Shown: in pieces, positions 1 through 5,003 of the stretch
Layout: the number at the start of each line of letters is the position of its first letter
How positions within the stretch are numbered: position 1 is the first letter of the stretch
NCBI GenBank assembly: GCA_030615705.1
Contig: JAUWYT010000124.1
Location: 1-5,758, forward strand
Source: Chloroflexota bacterium
GTDB taxonomy: Bacteria; Chloroflexota; Anaerolineae; VGOG01
Length of the DNA: 5,758 bases
Direction: 5' to 3'
Program-made: the position numbers and the translations under genes
The notes under the pieces: generated by a model
The model's database searches: none
What the model was told of the DNA's origin: nothing
The model's input: the letters and a program-made list of their open reading frames with translations, nothing else

Positions 1-2811
1 TGGAACCTGCTCGGCCGCTTGCCAAACGAGGTTGGCTCTCAGGAGTTGAGGGCTCTCTTGTTGCGCATCCGCCTCAACCAGAACAATGCCCTGGCCGAAG
101 TCAGCTAAGGCTGGCGATGTCCTGAGCCTTGTCCTGAGCCCCTTTGTCCCTGGGCCCTGTACTGGACCGTACGGTACAGTGCCAAAGGACCAGGGGCCCG
201 TCGAAGGGCTGTCGAAGGGTTGCTCAATCGCCGTCGCCACCTCGCTCCGAAGGCGGACAGGGCTCAGGCAGAGGATGTCCAGCCGCTCCCCCCCTTCGCT
301 GAGGGCTGCTATCTCCTCCTTCGACCCTTCGACTAGGCTCAGGGCAGGCGGGCTCAGGACAGGCCCTTCGGCATCCCTCAGGCCGACGCTGACAAAATAG
401 ATCCCCCGCACGCTCTCCACAGGGACTTCCAGGCGGTGAATGGTCGTCGGTTCCAGCGGCGCTTCATCTTCGGCGATGATGTAAGGGACCTGGAAGAGAT
501 GCGCCGCTGGCAGGACGAGGCGGACAACGGCTTCAGGGCAGCGGTTAGATTCCTGCGCCATCGCGGCTTCTTCCCAGTACAAGGTCACGGTGATTGTCTG
601 GCCAGCTTTCACCTCCTCTGCTGAGAGCTGGTATCCTCGCAAGCGCACTCCGTTCTCGAATGGTATCCCTCGGGGGTTGTGGTGGGGATAGGGAGCCCTT
701 TTGAACCCCAAAGCTAAGTCTGAGATAGCACCCTCCTGGACTGTCCTTGGCCGAAGACGCGGAAAGAGGGCGAGAGAGAGGAGCAAAGTCAGGGCCACAG
801 CCAACTTCATGAAATCCCTGGCGCTAAAGCGTCGGCGTAGCCGTTCAAGGAGGCCACGAAACCCCTCCCCCTCATAGGGGGAGCCTGTCCTGAGCCCTTC
901 GTCCCGCTCAGGGCGGGGCGAAGCCGAAGGGGCTGGGAGGGGGTGGATAGGGATAAAATCAACGGCCAGCAAACCGACGACGAGAATGAGGGCGAGCAAG
1001 GATAGTCCCTCACCGAAGGCGCGCGGTGGAGTGCGCTCCAGGCGTAGAAGGACTTGGTGGGGGCCTTGGGACACGGCCAGGCCAATGTAGCCCAGGCCCT
1101 CGATAGGTTGTGTCTCCACCGGCCGCCCGTCAACATAACCCTGCCAGCCAGGAAAGTAGTAAGTGTGGAAGGCCAGCGAAGCTTGAGGGGAGGCAATATC
1201 CACCAGCCAGCGCTCCTTCGTGGGTCCTTGGGCCACAAGCTTCGCCCCCGAGAGTTTACCTTGCACAGCCAAAGGAGGCGGCTTCTTGCCGCCGTTGAGC
1301 AAGACCGCCGAGGTGAAGGGACCAGGCTCGACCCAACGAGGCTGATATTCGTTGCGGCTGGTGGTGCCCACATAGGCGGTGAAGTATTCGTATAGAGCTA
1401 CCTGCTCTCTGGTGACGTCGTCTATAACCAGGTACTCCACCGGTAGATTAAGCATAGCCGTAGTCAGCAAGGCCAGGCCCAAGGCCCCAGCGATGATGCC
1501 GCGCCAGGACCTCGGCGAGCCCGTCGGCCTGAGCGCCTCGACTGAGCTCGGCGAAGTCTCGGGACGAAGGCTCAGTAGAGCTGTCGTCTTGCTCGGCAAG
1601 CGGGCCAAATGGCCGATGATGAAGCTCAGGGGAAGGGCTTGCACAGCGAGGAGCCGCCAGGGAAACTGTACGAAGGGCAGCAGGGGCACCGCGTCCCAAA
1701 GGGGACGGGAGAGGGGGGTGATAAGATAGGTGACGCTGGCCAGCATCAACAGAAAGAAGGCGCTATTTCGTTCCAGGCGACGTCGCCTCGTCCACCAAAT
1801 GAGGATGCTGGCAGTTCCCGCCATGGCGAAGATGGTTTGCACTGCTCCCATGGCGTAGGGAGACGCCTCTCGATGATAGTCGAATAGGATTTTCCATTGG
1901 ATCAGGTCGGTGCTGCGGAAGTGGCCACTGTAATGGAGATAGCCGCTGGTCATGCGTTCCAGGTGCACCCATTTCCCCTCTAACAGGGCTGGCAGCCAGA
2001 ACCAAGCGCTCAGGGCCAAACCCAGGCCGATGCCCGCCAAACCAGCCAATAGGAAGCGAATAGCTGCCAGTACCTCATTTCTGTTGATCTGTGACCGATC
2101 TGTCTTGCAACTTCCAACTTCCAACTTCCAACTTCCAATTTCCATTTTCGATGGTGCCGCTAGAAAGAGGGCATAGAGGGCGACGAAGGGGCTAAAGACC
2201 AGGGCGGAGATGTTGTGGCTCAAGATGAGCCCCCCATAGGCCAGAGCTAAGAAAGCTGTATTGATGAAGGAAGGCTTTTGGCGTAGCCGCAAGAGTGCTA
2301 AGAGGATAAGGGGATAGAAGGCGAAGGCATAAAACTCTGATAGAGCATCGCCGCGCACGTATATTTGAATTAGATGGAAGGGGGCGTAGGTGTAGGCTAA
2401 GGCAGTCAAGAGAGCGGCTGCCTTTGAAGCCCAGACGTGCTTGGCCAATAGGTAAGCGAAGACCGTGGCTGCAGCAAAACCCAGGATCTGGGTCAGCTTG
2501 AGGGACCAGACGTAGCCGAAGCCCAGGAGGTTGAAAAGACCAGCGACATAGTAGGGCAAGGAGGCGTAGAAGTTAAAGAAAGGGTAACCTAGCCCATATG
2601 CGGCATCAGGCATCCAGCGAACGGGGAAAGTGCCATTCCGGAGGTTGAGAACCAACTGGTGCAGGCGCACCAGCAGGAAGGCGCTATCGCCGGTGTTAAT
2701 GACCCCGGGCTCTGACAGGATAGGGAGGTAAGCAAAAAGGCCCAAGAAGATAGGGGCCAACCAAAAGGGCATGCGCTGAAAGATCGTCTTGAGCCAAGAG
2801 GTGATCTTCAT
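1..2811 (-). CDS. PTPS-related / YfhO-like polytopic membrane protein, C-terminus cut by the window edge
   Basis: The frame is open for 937 codons from the ATG at 2811 to the left edge with no stop. About a dozen hydrophobic segments are visible, near residues 17-35, 78-97, 106-124, 130-150, 160-176, 184-196, 202-220, 247-276, 320-340, 350-366, 438-456, 600-618 and 668-684. The motif GLGYPFFNFYASLPYY (73-88), after a PVRWMPD segment, is typical of the '6-pyruvoyl-tetrahydropterin synthase-related' membrane family, which despite its name resembles GT-C glycosyltransferases and YfhO. YYFPGWQGYVDG (551-562) matches the usual extracytoplasmic end of such proteins. Residues about 718-815 form a beta-rich module (RLRGYQL, VTLYWEE); a second seems to start near 905 at the edge. 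Several loops are encoded by DNA repeats that keep the frame. No strong Shine-Dalgarno precedes 2811; M14 is an alternative start. The exact reaction is unknown; sugar transfer to an envelope component is inferred. Confidence 0.85.
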   Translation of the reverse strand, partial: MKITSWLKTIFQRMPFWLAPIFLGLFAYLPILSEPGVINTGDSAFLLVRLHQLVLNLRNGTFPVRWMPDAAYGLGYPFFNFYASLPYYVAGLFNLLGFGYVWSLKLTQILGFAAATVFAYLLAKHVWASKAAALLTALAYTYAPFHLIQIYVRGDALSEFYAFAFYPLILLALLRLRQKPSFINTAFLALAYGGLILSHNISALVFSPFVALYALFLAAPSKMEIGSWKLEVGSCKTDRSQINRNEVLAAIRFLLAGLAGIGLGLALSAWFWLPALLEGKWVHLERMTSGYLHYSGHFRSTDLIQWKILFDYHREASPYAMGAVQTIFAMAGTASILIWWTRRRRLERNSAFFLLMLASVTYLITPLSRPLWDAVPLLPFVQFPWRLLAVQALPLSFIIGHLARLPSKTTALLSLRPETSPSSVEALRPTGSPRSWRGIIAGALGLALLTTAMLNLPVEYLVIDDVTREQVALYEYFTAYVGTTSRNEYQPRWVEPGPFTSAVLLNGGKKPPPLAVQGKLSGAKLVAQGPTKERWLVDIASPQASLAFHTYYFPGWQGYVDGRPVETQPIEGLGYIGLAVSQGPHQVLLRLERTPPRAFGEGLSLLALILVVGLLAVDFIPIHPLPAPSASPRPERDEGLRTGSPYEGEGFRGLLERLRRRFSARDFMKLAVALTLLLSLALFPRLRPRTVQEGAISDLALGFKRAPYPHHNPRGIPFENGVRLRGYQLSAEEVKAGQTITVTLYWEEAAMAQESNRCPEAVVRLVLPAAHLFQVPYIIAEDEAPLEPTTIHRLEVPVESVRGIYFVSVGLRDAEGPVLSPPALSLVEGSKEEIAALSEGGERLDILCLSPVRLRSEVATAIEQPFDSPSTGPWSFGTVPYGPVQGPGTKGLRTRLRTSPALADFGQGIVLVEADAQQESPQLLRANLVWQAAEQVP
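121..219. repeat. Composite palindromic repeat inside the membrane-protein gene (copy A)
   Basis: Two tandem CCTGAGC words (121-127, 133-139) lie on one side and two GTCGAAGGG words (200-208, 211-219) on the other. In the middle is a perfect 10-bp palindrome ACCGTACGGT (166-175), with GGGCCC at 152-157 and 194-199. The repeat is read in frame as a Gly/Pro/Ser-rich stretch near residues 865-897 of the membrane protein (for example SPSTGPWSFG), unlike the beta-rich sequence around it. The 129-151 stretch nearly matches 884-905 in copy C. Boundaries are approximate. Confidence 0.7.
319..370. repeat. TTCGAC/GCTCAGG hairpin repeat inside the membrane-protein gene (copy B)
   Basis: The 20-mer at 325-344 has CCC and GGG arms around the core TTCGAC-TA-GGCTCA. 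It is followed by a second GCTCAGG at 352-358. The 15-mer GGGCTCAGGACAGGC (350-364) is the exact reverse complement of 883-897 in copy C. It is translated near residues 815-832 as ALSLVEG-like sequence, a peptide produced when this repeat type is read through. Frame is kept. A lone GGCTCAGG at 261-268 may be a decayed half-copy. Confidence 0.75.
861..940. repeat. Double hairpin repeat inside the membrane-protein gene (copy C)
   Basis: The first hairpin has perfect 7-bp arms TCCCCCT (866-872) and AGGGGGA (876-882) with a 3-nt loop. The second has CCTGAGC (889-895) and GCTCAGG (906-912) with a 10-nt loop; CTTCG and CGAAG words nest around it. It is read in frame as a Pro/Ser/Gly-rich loop (EGLRTGSPYEGEG and preceding PLPAPSASPRP) at about residues 624-651, between two hydrophobic segments (600-618 and 668-684). 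Confidence 0.75.
1505..1577. repeat. Diverged palindromic repeat inside the membrane-protein gene (copy D)
   Basis: CCTGAGC (1528-1534) and GGCTCAG (1569-1575) bracket CTCGACTGAGCTCGGCGAAG, a diverged form of the same repeat words. It is read as a Ser/Pro/Arg-rich loop, LRPETSPSSVEALRPTGSP, at about residues 415-433, just before the hydrophobic segment at 438-456. It is less regular than copies B and C, so membership of the family is less sure. Confidence 0.55.
2104..2145. repeat. Tandem heptamer repeat, six units, in frame
   Basis: Four perfect CTTCCAA units occupy 2111-2138. A one-mismatch unit (CTTGCAA, 2104-2110) and a degenerate unit (TTTCCAT, 2139-2145) flank them. Six heptamers make 42 bp, exactly 14 codons, so the gene frame is undisturbed. 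On the minus strand it encodes M223-K236 (MEIGSWKLEVGSCK), a polar stretch between the hydrophobic segments ending near 220 and starting near 247. Confidence 0.9.
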
Positions 2812-2861
2812 CTCTGTTTCTAGGCTAATGGTCGCAAACAGCTACTTCTCCGATTATTCAA

Positions 2862-2878
2862 AACAAGGCATCCTTGTT
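2862..2878 (-). terminator. Possible weak terminator hairpin after the small gene
   Basis: AACAAGG (2862-2868) and CCTTGTT (2872-2878) form a perfect 7-bp stem with a 3-nt loop. On the minus strand the stem runs into TTGAATAAT, so the 3' side is T/A-rich but is not a proper T tract. The stem is AT-rich and about 150 nt past the small gene's stop, so this is a weak candidate only. It may instead be part of the larger dyad next to it. Confidence 0.25.
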
Positions 2879-2880
2879 GA

Positions 2881-2969
2881 GCCGTGGCGGACCGCTGGCC
2901 GTGACCACCCCGCTACAACGAAGCGGTGGATTTGAGCGAGCGCACCGAGCCGCCAACGGCGTGTTAGGT
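2881..2969 (-). repeat. Imperfect palindrome, attC-like or element end
   Basis: The outer arms GCCGTGGCGG (2881-2890) and CCGCCAACGGC (2950-2960) pair fully except for one extra A on the right arm. Inside, CCACCCCGCT (2905-2914) can pair with AGCGGTGG (2922-2929) around a short loop. GTTAGGT at 2963-2969 (ACCTAAC on the minus strand) fits the GTTRRRY/RYYYAAC box that borders integron attC sites, and a single bulged base in one arm is also an attC trait. The matching box on the far side is not found in consensus form (only GTTTTGA near 2858-2864), so the identity is open. Confidence 0.4.
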
Positions 2970-2979
2970 GAAGTTGCCC
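2965..2979 (+). repeat. Left arm of 15-bp inverted repeat flanking the small gene
   Basis: TAGGTGAAGTTGCCC here is the reverse complement, with one mismatch, of GGGCAATTTCACCTA at 3258-3272. The pair encloses the 66-residue gene. Both arms end in TA at the outside, as a TA target duplication would. Confidence 0.75.
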
Positions 2980-3027
2980 CGAAGCCCGATAGTCCTAGGG
3001 CCCTAGCAATCTACTCAAAACTAGACT

Positions 3028-3228
3028 CTACTTGCCCTTTGCCCTCTTTTGCCTGCCCCAATATATGGCTCCAGCGATAGCCCAACAGAGTATTGTGCTT
3101 ATCGGCGTAAATGAACAGTGGGCATAATAGCCTAACAAACAAGGCTTGCTTGCTGCTGCAGCAGGGATCAATGTGGATACTCCTAGCGAAACGGCAACTG
3201 CAATTCCGACCCACCAATACCATTTCAT
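3028..3228 (-). CDS. Small two-helix membrane protein with cysteines, unknown function
   Basis: The gene encodes 66 residues from an ATG at 3228 to a TAG at 3028-3030. I do not recognise the family. Residues 5-26 form a hydrophobic segment that ends in PAAAAS and could be a signal peptide or a first helix. Residues 41-58 form a second helix, followed by a strongly basic tail (RQKRAKGK) that would stay in the cytoplasm by the positive-inside rule. The stretch between them has CLLGYYAHCSF (30-40); Cys30, His37 and Cys38, with Cys48 in the second helix, could form disulfides or bind metal, but this is only a suggestion. The SD AAAGGAG lies 10 nt before the start. It follows the surface-protein gene by 134 bp and sits between inverted repeats and dyads, so it may have arrived as a unit. 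Confidence 0.6.
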   Translation of the reverse strand: MKWYWWVGIAVAVSLGVSTLIPAAAASKPCLLGYYAHCSFTPISTILCWAIAGAIYWGRQKRAKGK

Positions 3229-3238
3229 TACCCCTTTA

Positions 3239-3245
3239 CTCCTTT
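3239..3245 (-). promoter_or_regulatory. Ribosome binding site of the small membrane-protein gene
   Basis: AAAGGAG on the minus strand lies 10 nt before the ATG at 3228. A second purine run, AAAGGGG (3237-3231), is too close to serve that ATG. For the competing out-of-frame ATG at 3223, AAAGGAG is 15 nt away and the AAAGGGG run is 7 nt away, so the RBS alone does not exclude it. The product from 3228 has clear membrane helices and the one from 3223 does not, which decides the start. Confidence 0.6.
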
Positions 3246-3257
3246 CAGTCGAGCGAA

Positions 3258-3272
3258 GGGCAATTTCACCTA
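3258..3272 (-). repeat. Right arm of 15-bp inverted repeat flanking the small gene
   Basis: GGGCAATTTCACCTA pairs with TAGGTGAAGTTGCCC at 2965-2979 (14 of 15 positions). From outer end to outer end the unit spans about 308 bp. Beyond the 15 bp the two sides diverge at once, so the similarity is confined to the ends. Confidence 0.75.
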
Positions 3273-3287
3273 GCCTCTTCTTAGTCG

Positions 3288-3345
3288 CAGAGGCCGCCCG
3301 ACGACCAGTGTAAATGAAGTCGCTCTAGTCGGTGGTCTCCCTCTG
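3288..3345. repeat. Second imperfect palindrome, between surface-protein gene and small gene
   Basis: CAGAGG (3288-3293) pairs with CCTCTG (3340-3345), and CCGAC (3298-3302) with GTCGG (3328-3332), separated by an asymmetric internal loop and a 25-nt apex. It lies just outside the right inverted-repeat arm, as the 2881-2960 palindrome lies just outside the left one. There is no T tract on the minus strand, so it is not an obvious terminator for the surface-protein gene. It could be a second attC-like dyad; the boxes GCTAGGT and ACATAAC (minus strand) near its two ends each miss consensus by one base. Confidence 0.45.
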
Positions 3346-3362
3346 GAGAGTTATGTTCCTCT

Positions 3363-4682
3363 TCACCCTCTCTTTCTCAAGATATTGAACACGATCGCTA
3401 TCGCTGCTGCAAGGACGAGTACTATGACGCCGCTCGCCTTATACAGGTTCGCACTCAGCGTGGAGAGTAAAGCCGCTGGGGTGGGAGTTGGAATGGGAAT
3501 GAGCGTGGGCGTGGGCAACGGTGTAGACGTCGGTACGGGGGTGGGTTGCAGGCTGTCGCCGAATTCGATCTGGATGATAGAGCCTCCGGAGATGACCACC
3601 CCCCAATCGTCGCGCGTGGTGGAGTCGTAGCCGGGTGGGTTTTCCTCTGAGAGGAAGTAGTTGCCTGGCGTCAAATCCGTGAAACAGTAAGGTTCATTGA
3701 TACCGTCGGTGATGTAGCTAGCGACCGTCTGCCGGGCGTCGGAGACAGTGAACATTGCCCCAGGCAGGAACTCCTCGTCCGGGTCGCGCAGCTTGTTGCC
3801 GTTCCGGTCATGATAAGCCAGTACGCAGATGGCCCCGCTGGGGGGCGTTGGGGTTGGTGTGGGAATAGGAGTCTCAGTTGGTGTGGGGGTGTACATTGGC
3901 GTGGGGGTGTACATTGGCGTTGGGGTCATGGTCGGCGTCGGGATAGGGGTATCGGTCGGCGTCGGGAGGGGAGTGTCGGTCGGCCTTGGTGTGTTCGTTG
4001 GCCGCGGTGTGGGAGCGACTGCGATCAAGCTAGCATCATCCCAGTAGGAATCGTTGAACTTCACGCGGTATTCTGGCGCGCCCCTGGTGAAGACGGTGAC
4101 GCTATCGGCCTGGGCCACGGTGGAAACAGTGAGGTGAACCCACTGATTGCACGACATTGCCAGCCCTGACCAGACGATGTTGCCGGAATTCCCGTCGGTG
4201 CTGCCGTAGGGGTCAATGCCTGCCGAAACCGCGTAGTTGCCAAAACCCTCGCATTGCTTCGGGTCCGTTTCTGTGCTGCTCCAGGCCTGGACCCAAATGG
4301 AGAAGGTGACCAGGCTGCCCGTGGCAACTGCTACCTGTTGATAGGTGCCACCGATGTGGGTGGCATAGCTATTGAAGTACTTCTGAGCGTAGCGCCCGGA
4401 GTGGACACGCAGAGGATCTGTGTATACCCAGCCGTCCTCGGGCTTGTATTCGGGTCGCCTGAGGTATCCCCCCTTCGTCTGGTCTTCGGAGCCCTGGACC
4501 CACCATGCTTCCCACCAGTTCCCCACGGTTACCTCACCAGCGCCTCGTTCCCAGAAGCCTTCCTCGAAGCCAGGGTTCCTCAACAGGTTGGGCTGTTGAG
4601 CGGGCGGGGCAGCCGAGACCTCCAGGGGCACAAGGGTCAATAGCGTTACTATCAGGGTTGTTACAAGGCGACGGAATCGCAT
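3363..4682 (-). CDS. Secreted, membrane-anchored surface protein: carbohydrate-binding-like domain, Pro-Thr stalks, SdrD B-like domain
   Basis: The gene is complete (439 residues). Residues 1-24 are a signal peptide: basic start RFRR, hydrophobic core, cut near VSA-A. Residues 32-222 look like a jelly-roll carbohydrate-binding domain, opening with [11 protein letters not shown] and closing with [10 protein letters not shown]144 and C178 may pair. Residues 224-281 are a Pro-Thr stalk. Residues 283-376 resemble an SdrD B domain, with a likely calcium loop [13 protein letters not shown] (D292, N294, N296, D300, E303), [16 protein letters not shown], and C286/C333 as a possible disulfide. A second stalk (379-402) leads to a helix at about 416-435 and a basic end, RKRG, anchoring the protein with its bulk outside. 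The start is supported by AGGAGG (4690-4695), 7 nt upstream. The role is probably binding or display of carbohydrate at the cell surface; the ligand is unknown. No catalytic domain is visible. Confidence 0.9.
   Translation of the reverse strand: MRFRRLVTTLIVTLLTLVPLEVSAAPPAQQPNLLRNPGFEEGFWERGAGEVTVGNWWEAWWVQGSEDQTKGGYLRRPEYKPEDGWVYTDPLRVHSGRYAQKYFNSYATHIGGTYQQVAVATGSLVTFSIWVQAWSSTETDPKQCEGFGNYAVSAGIDPYGSTDGNSGNIVWSGLAMSCNQWVHLTVSTVAQADSVTVFTRGAPEYRVKFNDSYWDDASLIAVAPTPRPTNTPRPTDTPLPTPTDTPIPTPTMTPTPMYTPTPMYTPTPTETPIPTPTPTPPSGAICVLAYHDRNGNKLRDPDEEFLPGAMFTVSDARQTVASYITDGINEPYCFTDLTPGNYFLSEENPPGYDSTTRDDWGVVISGGSIIQIEFGDSLQPTPVPTSTPLPTPTLIPIPTPTPAALLSTLSANLYKASGVIVLVLAAAIAIVFNILRKRG
3883..3918 (-). 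repeat. Perfect 18-bp tandem duplication in the stalk-coding region
   Basis: The unit GTGGGGGTGTACATTGGC occurs at 3883-3900 and again at 3901-3918 without a change. It encodes the duplicated six-residue stalk unit with Met-Tyr ([12 protein letters not shown], 259-270 region). The rest of the stalk (about 3840-4013) is repetitive in protein but degenerate in DNA, so this duplication looks recent. Confidence 0.85.
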
Positions 4683-4770
4683 TAGCTTTCCTCCTGTGGA
4701 TTTTTAGCCTCTGAGGCAGGGTTTACGACCAATACCGTTCGGATAAGAAAGCGAGCGCTGGTCGAGCGTC

Positions 4771-4799
4771 GCCCTGAGTACCGAAGCGTATCGAAGGGC
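4771..4799 (-). repeat. TTCGATAC/TACTCA hairpin repeat (copy E1)
   Basis: On the minus strand this 29-mer has arms GCCC and GGGC around the core TTCGATAC-GCTTCGG-TACTCA. The same core occurs in the opposite orientation at 4910-4938 with different arms. Confidence 0.8.
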
Positions 4800-4812
4800 A
4801 GGCCCGACTTGT

Positions 4813-4829
4813 GTTGAGCCTGTCGAAAC
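4813..4829 (-). repeat. TTCGAC/GGCTCA hairpin repeat (copy E2)
   Basis: On the minus strand, GTTTCGACAGGCTCAAC has GT and AC ends around the core TTCGACAGGCTCA. This core is shared, with one extra base, by copy B inside the membrane-protein gene (325-344), where the ends are CCC and GGG. Confidence 0.8.
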
Positions 4830-4909
4830 AAGGGCCATTTCGAGGCCAAGCGAGCGGCTTTTCAGAGGCTCCCATGGCATTCGAGCCAGCGCCTTGGTCT
4901 CGATACGCT

Positions 4910-4938
4910 GGTTTCGATACACCTTCGGCTACTCAACC
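4910..4938 (+). repeat. TTCGATAC/TACTCA hairpin repeat (copy F)
   Basis: GGT and ACC arms enclose TTCGATAC-ACCTTCGGC-TACTCA. A partial copy, TCTCGATACGCTGG, lies directly before it at 4898-4911. It sits about 65 bp past the stop of the upstream gene, and could act as an mRNA 3'-end hairpin, but no T tract follows on the minus strand. Confidence 0.75.
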
Positions 4939-5003
4939 CAAGGCGCTACCCTACCGGCGGCGATTAACCGAGCAGTATTGGGTTTATGACGGCAGAGGTG
5001 GGA

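Larger units (their letters stand above)
2812..3027. other. Gap between the large membrane-protein gene and the small membrane-protein gene
   Basis: No protein gene is supported here. The stretch holds a small hairpin (2862-2878), a long imperfect palindrome (2881-2960), one arm of an inverted repeat (2965-2979) and a perfect 12-bp palindrome CTAGGGCCCTAG (2995-3006) just past the small gene's stop. No convincing sigma-70 promoter was found for the large gene. An open frame at 2874-3080 on the plus strand reads across these dyads and has no protein character. Confidence 0.6.
4683..5003. other. 321-bp intergenic region rich in hairpin repeats
   Basis: No gene is supported. The region carries the hairpin repeats at 4771-4799, 4813-4829 and 4910-4938. 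Near the surface-protein start it holds an AGGAGG SD (4690-4695) and an 11-bp dyad GCCTC-T-GAGGC (4707-4717), which could be an operator or chance. TTGGTC upstream on the minus strand could be a weak -35 box, but no well-spaced -10 is seen, so I make no promoter call. Plus-strand frames that cross this region only read the repeats and the antisense of the neighbouring genes. Confidence 0.6.

Noticed and set aside
86..400. Plus-strand open frame of 104 codons
   Set aside because: It is antisense to the large membrane-protein gene and consists largely of the palindromic repeats read on the other strand; no domain or credible ribosome binding site.
807..1373. Minus-strand open frame of 188 codons
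   Set aside because: It is the +1 shadow of the large membrane-protein frame. The main frame carries the conserved YYFPGWQGYVDG motif here and continues through without a stop, while this frame is Ser/Arg/Trp-rich with no pattern.
1448..1699. Minus-strand open frame that could suggest a frameshift in the large gene
   Set aside because: I translated the main frame codon by codon across this region and it is uninterrupted, so there is no frameshift to explain.
2104..2145. CRISPR-like array
   Set aside because: The units are 7 bp with no spacers; it is a simple tandem repeat. No direct repeats with regular spacers were seen anywhere.
3011..3223. Alternative minus-strand frame starting at 3223 (70 codons)
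   Set aside because: It overlaps the 66-residue frame and lacks membrane or other protein pattern; the 3228 frame has two clear hydrophobic helices and a basic tail.
3829..4047. Plus-strand open frame rich in Gly-Val repeats
   Set aside because: It is the exact antisense of the Pro-Thr stalk codons; ACN/CCN repeats always give a GV-rich shadow.
4771..4938. Intrinsic terminators after the 5004-5758 gene
   Set aside because: The hairpins are real but none is followed by a T tract on the minus strand, and the same repeats occur inside a coding gene, so a terminator role is not supported.
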